Positions 26,680-30,485 of a stretch of 30,485 bases of DNA are shown one piece after another. The stretch is taken from positions 1 through 30,485 of the forward strand of contig JBDTIS010000218.1 of assembly GCA_039936235.1 (NCBI GenBank), written 5' to 3'. The notes under the pieces were generated by a model. That model was not told where the DNA came from. It did not search any database and saw only the letters and a program-made list of their open reading frames with translations. The DNA comes from CAHJXF01 sp039936235 (GTDB lineage Bacteria > Pseudomonadota > Gammaproteobacteria > Burkholderiales > Burkholderiaceae_D). Position 1 is the stretch's first letter. Each line of letters starts with the position of its first letter. The translations under genes and the position numbers were made by a program.

Positions 26680-27225
26680 CTAAGGCGCGACCCCGCAGGC
26701 GATGCGCGCACCGCCGCCGCCGAGCTTGGCCGGCTGATCCGCGTAGTTGTCGCCACCGGCGTGGATCACGATCGCATGGTCCTTGATGTCCGCCAGCGTC
26801 AGGTGCGGCGCGACCACGCTGGTCGTGGCCTTGCCGTTCGCGGAAACGGTCAACGCCGGAAGGTCCCCCTTGTGACCCGTGCCTGCCGGGCCTTCGTGCA
26901 TGCCGGTCTTGGCCGGGTCGAAGTGACCACCGGCGCCGAAGGCCGGTGCTTTCGCGCCACCGTTGGCGGGGTCCGGCGCCGCCTCGCAACTCGCCATCTC
27001 GTGGACATGGAAACCGTGCTGCCCGGGCGGCAGACCGCGCAGTGCGGGCGCCAGCTTGAGCCCCGTGGGCGTGTCGGACGCGGTGATGCTGCCTACGAAC
27101 TTGTCGATCCCCTCGGCATTGACCGTGCTCATCGGGATCTTGATCGAAGCGGCCGCGCAGGCGGCTCCGCCGGAAACGCATGCGGCCAGGGCAAAAGCGC
27201 TTGCGCACAGTCGGGCGAGTTGCAT
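26680..27225 (-). CDS. sodC: Superoxide dismutase [Cu-Zn], periplasmic
   Basis: 181 residues with a signal peptide (LARLCASAFALAACVSGG...CAAA). The copper ligands are His73 and His75 (HGFHVHE) and His155 (IVIHAGGDNY), His101 (GGHFDP) bridges, and zinc ligands are His110, His118 and Asp121 (GMHEGP, TGHKGDLPAL). The intramolecular disulfide is Cys80-Cys177. All expected residues are present. It converts superoxide to oxygen and peroxide in the periplasm. ATG 27225 with GAAAGGA nine or so bases upstream is chosen over an ATG at 27261. The two cysteines in the leader leave open a lipoprotein form. Confidence 0.95.
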   Translation of the reverse strand: MQLARLCASAFALAACVSGGAACAAASIKIPMSTVNAEGIDKFVGSITASDTPTGLKLAPALRGLPPGQHGFHVHEMASCEAAPDPANGGAKAPAFGAGGHFDPAKTGMHEGPAGTGHKGDLPALTVSANGKATTSVVAPHLTLADIKDHAIVIHAGGDNYADQPAKLGGGGARIACGVAP

Positions 27226-27464
27226 GAAGTCATCCTTTCTGATGGCTTTTTTCGTCGGCATCGGCGATGCGGTCGGCCGGTCGACCGACGTGACGAAATC
27301 GCGATGATGACGATCTTTCCGCGTCCGTGCACGGAGCTGCGTGTCATCGGATGGAGTCGCGGCACGTTACATACGGACACGAAGTCGCCCGTTCGGTCAC
27401 GCGCGGCATGGAACGCCATGCCCTGGCGGACGTCCGATCTTCACCAGCCATTCGAGGAGAAGTC

Positions 27465-27785
27465 ATGAACGCAAAGAAGCTTCTGCTGGCGGCTCTGCTC
27501 GCATCGCCGCTGCTCGTCGGCCTGCCGTCGCAGGCTGCCCACGCGCAGGCCTCGTTCGATCTGCGGATCGGCACCCCGCCGCCGCCGCCGCGCGCCTACG
27601 TGCTGCCGCCGCCGCGCCGCGGCTACGTCTGGGCACCGGGCTACTGGAACTGGAACGGCCGTCGCCACGTCTGGGTGAACGGCTACTGGGTACGTGAACG
27701 TCGCGGCTACCGTTATGCGGCACCCGAGTGGCGTCCGGACGGCGATCGCTACGGCTTTCGCCGTGGACATTGGGAACGCAACTAG
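27465..27785 (+). CDS. Secreted WXXGXW (YXWXPGYW) repeat protein
   Basis: 106 residues. A signal peptide (KKLLLAALLASPLLVGLPSQAAHA) precedes a basic, aromatic-rich mature part with a proline run and repeats YVWAPGYWNWNG, HVWVNGYWVRER, DRYGFRRGHW, the YXWXPGYW/WXXGXW motif of small BcpO-type envelope proteins. ATG 27465 is favoured by GAGGAG eight bases upstream; the open frame runs further upstream without homology. Function of the family is unknown; it is likely periplasmic or outer-membrane associated. Confidence 0.82.
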   Translation: MNAKKLLLAALLASPLLVGLPSQAAHAQASFDLRIGTPPPPPRAYVLPPPRRGYVWAPGYWNWNGRRHVWVNGYWVRERRGYRYAAPEWRPDGDRYGFRRGHWERN

Positions 27786-27803
27786 CGTTCATCGGCCTTT
27801 CGT

Positions 27804-28430
27804 TCATCGCAGCGTGATCATCCACGCGGTCGTGAGAAGCAGCAATCCGCCCATGCCGCCGTTGAAGGCACGCAGGCGCCACGTCGCGTCGGGGTCCTGC
27901 AGCCAGCCTTGCAGATGCGCGCCCATCGCGGCCCAGGCACCCACACACGGGAAGTTGATGACCGCGAACAATGCGCCCAGCGCGACGATCGTGGCGATCG
28001 ACTGATCGTGCCCCGGCAGGAAGCTCGAGGCTGCGGACAGCGCCATCATCCACGCCTTGGGGTTGGCGAACTGGAAGAGGGTGGCCTGCAGGAACGTCAT
28101 CGGTCCATCGCCGCCGGCGCCCTGCGCCGTCGATGACCCCGGGCGCCACGCCGCGGCGAGCAACCTGTAAGACAGCCACAGAAGATAGGCATATCCGACG
28201 AGTGCGAGGCCGAGTCCGAGCGTCGGATGCGTCGTCACGAGCGTGGCCACGCCCGATGCCGCCAGCCACAGCAGCACCGTGAAGCCGAACGTGACGCCGG
28301 CTACCTGCGGCAGCGTGCGGCGCAGCCCGAAGCGTGCTCCCGATGCCGTCGCCAGCAGGTTGTTCGGGCCCGGCGTGATCGATGAGACGAACGCGAACAG
28401 CGCGAGCGCGAGCCATGGGTTGGCGAGCAT
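27804..28430 (-). CDS. LysE/RhtB-family amino acid exporter
   Basis: 208 residues with about six transmembrane helices. The N-terminal signature SSITPGPNNLLATASGARFG is diagnostic of LysE/RhtB exporters, followed by LPQVAGVTFGF and FLQATLFQFANPKAWMMAL. It should export an amino acid or derivative with the proton gradient. ATG 28430 (GGAAA upstream) aligns the start with the family; the frame extends upstream to 28511 across the promoter region. It is divergent from the MocR regulator, the usual arrangement for regulator-exporter pairs. A TACACT -10 candidate lies at 28480-28475. Confidence 0.9.
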   Translation of the reverse strand: MLANPWLALALFAFVSSITPGPNNLLATASGARFGLRRTLPQVAGVTFGFTVLLWLAASGVATLVTTHPTLGLGLALVGYAYLLWLSYRLLAAAWRPGSSTAQGAGGDGPMTFLQATLFQFANPKAWMMALSAASSFLPGHDQSIATIVALGALFAVINFPCVGAWAAMGAHLQGWLQDPDATWRLRAFNGGMGGLLLLTTAWMITLR

Positions 28431-28492
28431 GTGGATTTTTCCGGCGACGATGCGATTGCTGGTTCGGTCGATGGAGTGTAGGGTTGGGACCG

Positions 28493-28507
28493 GTACAGAA
28501 CCTGTAC
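28493..28507. promoter_or_regulatory. Palindromic operator candidate in the lysE/mocR divergon
   Basis: GTACAG-AAC-CTGTAC, a perfect 6-bp inverted repeat with a three-base spacer, lies in the 149-base gap between the divergent exporter and regulator. It sits where the -35 region of the exporter promoter would be (TACACT at 28480-28475 on the minus strand). CTGTAC/GTACAG half-sites fit GntR-type dimers; MocR control here is inferred. Confidence 0.6.
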
Positions 28508-28579
28508 ACATTGGCTGACGAACCGTGATAGTGGCCTGGTGATAACGGCAATACGCGTACCGATCCGACGGGAGGATTC

Positions 28580-30067
28580 ATGAAGCCGACTTCAACCGCG
28601 CTGCGTGGCGACGAGCGCACGCTCGTCGAACAGACGGCGGCGTGGCTACGCAAGCGGATCGACGATCGTGTCTGCCGCCCCGGCATGCGGGTTCCGTCGA
28701 TCCGCGTGCTCGCGGTCGAGCGTCGCGTGAGCCGCTTCACCGTCGTCGAGGCTTACGAAAGGCTGGTCGCGCATGGCTACCTGGAGTCGCGCCGGGGCTC
28801 GGGCTTCTACGTGCGCGACGTGTCGGCCGCCGGGAAAGGCCGGCCGACACGCTCGCCGGACACGCGCGCCCCAGCACCGACGGACGCGACGCGCATCGAT
28901 GCGCAGTGGCTGATGAAGAACATGTTCAGCGACTCGCCGCCGCACCACATGCCGGGCTCGGGACTGCCGCCGCCCGGATGGATGGATCGCGAGATGCTGG
29001 CTGTCGCGATGCGTTCGCTCGGTCGCGCGATGGGCCACGACCGCATCGACGCTGACGACCGCCTGTCGGCCGGGATGCTCGACTACGGCCGTCCACAGGG
29101 TTTCCTGCCGTTGCGCGAACAACTGCAGCGCAAGCTGTCGGGCTTCGAGGTGATGGCCGAGCCGTCGCAGATCGTGACGACCAGCGGCGCAACGCAGGCC
29201 TTCGACCTGATCGCGCGGCATTTCCTCGTGCCGGGCGACACGGTGCTGGTCGACGACCCGGCGTGGTTCCTGATGTTCGCGCTGTTCGTTGCTCATGGCG
29301 CGCGCGTCGTCGGCGTGCCGAGGCTGAACGACGGTCCGGACATCGCGGCACTCGAGCGGCTCGTCGTCGAGCACAAGCCGCGCTTCTACGTGATCGATTC
29401 GGTGCTGCACAACCCGACGTCGACGTCGCTGTCGTCGGCGAAGGCGTTTCAGGTGCTCAGGCTCGCGGAGCAGCACGACTTCATGGTGGTCGAGGACGAC
29501 GTCTACGCGGACCTGCATCCGGGGGCGTCCGGTCGACGTGCGTCGGCGGCGATTCGCATCGCGAGCCTCGACCAGTTGAAGCGCGTGATCTACGTCGGCA
29601 GTTTCTCGAAGACGCTGGCCGCGAACCTGCGCGTCGGTTTCGTAGCATGCGACGCCGCGCTCGCCGAGCGGCTGGCCGAGCACAAGATGCTGGCGGCGCT
29701 GACGACACCCGAGATCGGCGAGCGGATGGTCAGCCGCATCCTGTCCGACGGGCACTATCGCAAGCACGTCGAGCGGCTGCGGGCGCGTTTCGACGCCGGC
29801 CGGGATCGTGCGATCCGCGGGCTCGAACGTGTGGGCCTGGCCATCGACGATCCGCCGGACGTGGGCATGTTCCTGTGGGCCCGCGCGGACGGAATCGACA
29901 CGAATGCGCTGGCGGCGCGCCTGTTCGACCAGGGTTATCTGCTCGCGCCCGGCAGTCTGTTCTCGCCGACGCAGCTTCCGAGTCAGCGGCTGCGCTTCAA
30001 CATCGCGACGTCGTCGAATCCGGGCATGCTGGACGCGCTGGCCCGGGCACTGCAGGCGATCGGGTGA
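28580..30067 (+). CDS. MocR-family regulator (GntR winged helix fused to PLP aminotransferase fold)
   Basis: 495 residues. A GntR winged helix-turn-helix occupies about residues 15-80 (PSIRVLAVERRVSRFTVVEAYERLVAHGYLESRRGSGFYV). A linker follows, then a type-I aminotransferase domain with GFLPLREQLQRKL, VDDPAWF, NPTS and the PLP lysine Lys344 in GSFSKTLA, and a C-terminal RLRFNIATSSNPG. Such proteins are PLP-dependent regulators of neighbouring genes, here probably the divergent LysE exporter. GGGAGGA precedes ATG 28580 by six or so bases. Enzymatic activity is not expected but not excluded. Confidence 0.92.
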   Translation: MKPTSTALRGDERTLVEQTAAWLRKRIDDRVCRPGMRVPSIRVLAVERRVSRFTVVEAYERLVAHGYLESRRGSGFYVRDVSAAGKGRPTRSPDTRAPAPTDATRIDAQWLMKNMFSDSPPHHMPGSGLPPPGWMDREMLAVAMRSLGRAMGHDRIDADDRLSAGMLDYGRPQGFLPLREQLQRKLSGFEVMAEPSQIVTTSGATQAFDLIARHFLVPGDTVLVDDPAWFLMFALFVAHGARVVGVPRLNDGPDIAALERLVVEHKPRFYVIDSVLHNPTSTSLSSAKAFQVLRLAEQHDFMVVEDDVYADLHPGASGRRASAAIRIASLDQLKRVIYVGSFSKTLAANLRVGFVACDAALAERLAEHKMLAALTTPEIGERMVSRILSDGHYRKHVERLRARFDAGRDRAIRGLERVGLAIDDPPDVGMFLWARADGIDTNALAARLFDQGYLLAPGSLFSPTQLPSQRLRFNIATSSNPGMLDALARALQAIG

Positions 30068-30097
30068 TCGAATCCGGTCACGGGGAACGGCGTGGGG

Positions 30098-30125
30098 CTT
30101 GATCCTGGCCGTAATGCCCCGATGT
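30098..30125 (+). promoter_or_regulatory. Sigma-32 (heat-shock) promoter candidate for htpG
   Basis: CTTGATC (30098-30104), a 12-base spacer, then CCCCGATGT (30117-30125). This closely fits the sigma-32 consensus CTTGAAA / CCCCATnT with a spacer in range, though with an extra G in the -10 part. The -10 is about 65 bases from the htpG ATG. HtpG belongs to the sigma-32 regulon in Escherichia coli. Confidence 0.65.
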
Positions 30126-30189
30126 CTCGGGCGGTGCCGGCGGCCGTTCGTCGCACTCATTCTTTAACCGCGTCCCCTACAAGACTCCG

Positions 30190-30485
30190 ATGACTACTAC
30201 GACAGAGCCCGTCAAGGAAACCCGTGCCTTCCAGGCCGAGGTGAAGCAGTTGCTGCAGTTGATGATCCATTCGCTGTACAGCAACAAGGAGATCTTTCTT
30301 CGCGAGCTGATCTCGAACGCGTCCGACGCGGCCGACAAGCTTCGCTTCGAGGCGATCGACAAGCCCGGCCTGTTCGAGGGCGATACGGATCTCGCGATCG
30401 ACGTTTCGTTCGACAAGGCGGCGCGGACCATCACGATCGCCGACAACGGCATCGGCATGAGCCGCGCCGAAGCGATCGAGCATCT
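30190..30485 (+). CDS. htpG: Chaperone HtpG (Hsp90), N-terminal part, cut by window end
   Basis: 98 complete codons plus two bases are present. The N-terminus shows the Hsp90 GHKL ATPase signature: FQAEVKQLLQLMIHSLYSNKEIFLRELISNASDAADKLRFEAI, in which ELISNASDA holds the Mg-binding Asn, and DNGIGMSRAEAI. HtpG is a cytoplasmic ATP-dependent dimeric chaperone. ATG 30190 aligns with the family's start; the upstream sequence contains a heat-shock promoter candidate. The rest of the gene lies beyond the window. Confidence 0.97.
   Translation, partial: MTTTTEPVKETRAFQAEVKQLLQLMIHSLYSNKEIFLRELISNASDAADKLRFEAIDKPGLFEGDTDLAIDVSFDKAARTITIADNGIGMSRAEAIEH

Noticed and set aside
27580..27615. CCG-rich run as a microsatellite repeat
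   Set aside because: It encodes a proline stretch inside the WXXGXW protein and is explained by coding.

Overview
The window is GC-rich, densely coded DNA from a proteobacterial chromosome. Nearly every gene starts ATG or GTG, many pairs overlap by 1-4 bases, and the tRNA gene has no encoded CCA. The gene set (XrtA/exosortase-associated hydrolases, TviB/TviC sugar-nucleotide enzymes, CurA-type reductase, Uup, ParE/ParC, PsiE, Cu-Zn SOD, HtpG) suggests a betaproteobacterium (Rhodocyclales, Nitrosomonadales or Burkholderiales type). A xanthomonad-like gammaproteobacterium cannot be excluded.

Layout. (1) 1-3821 (+) is the end of an exopolysaccharide / PEP-CTERM (exosortase A) locus: a carrier-protein-like tail, hydrolase 2, hydrolase 1, a glycosyltransferase and a secreted TPR protein, all coupled by short overlaps. 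(2) 3838-6461 (-) is a three-member set: a lytic transglycosylase, a secreted trypsin-like protease and a broken GT-C/GT39-type membrane glycosyltransferase. (3) 6846-9219 (+) holds tviB/wbpO and tviC/wbpP homologues, which together would make UDP-N-acetyl-galactosaminuronate for a surface polysaccharide. (4) 9221-16085 mixes PsiE, a lipid kinase plus metallophosphoesterase pair, a peptide-type ABC solute-binding protein, a SPINDLY/OGT-like TPR glycosyltransferase and a glycine-zipper stress protein. (5) 16233-19496 carries tRNA-Arg(CCT), a CurA-like reductase and the ABC-F ATPase uup. (6) 19655-25004 is parE, a lytic transglycosylase, then parC. A heavily decayed metallo-beta-lactamase-fold lipoprotein gene follows (25010-25692). 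(7) 25713-30485 has an HSL-type esterase, sodC, a WXXGXW protein, a divergent LysE exporter / MocR regulator pair with a palindromic operator candidate, and the start of htpG behind a sigma-32-like promoter.

The genes are mostly recognisable housekeeping and envelope functions; I found no convincing new multi-gene system. The observations most worth checking are: two gene relics whose decay can be read codon by codon; an inverted pair of DnaA-box-like sequences just upstream of parE; the MocR/LysE palindrome; a near-perfect hairpin filling the gap between two convergent genes; a set of recurrent GCTA-type -10 elements without -35 boxes; and the SPINDLY-type transferase, whose targets are unknown.
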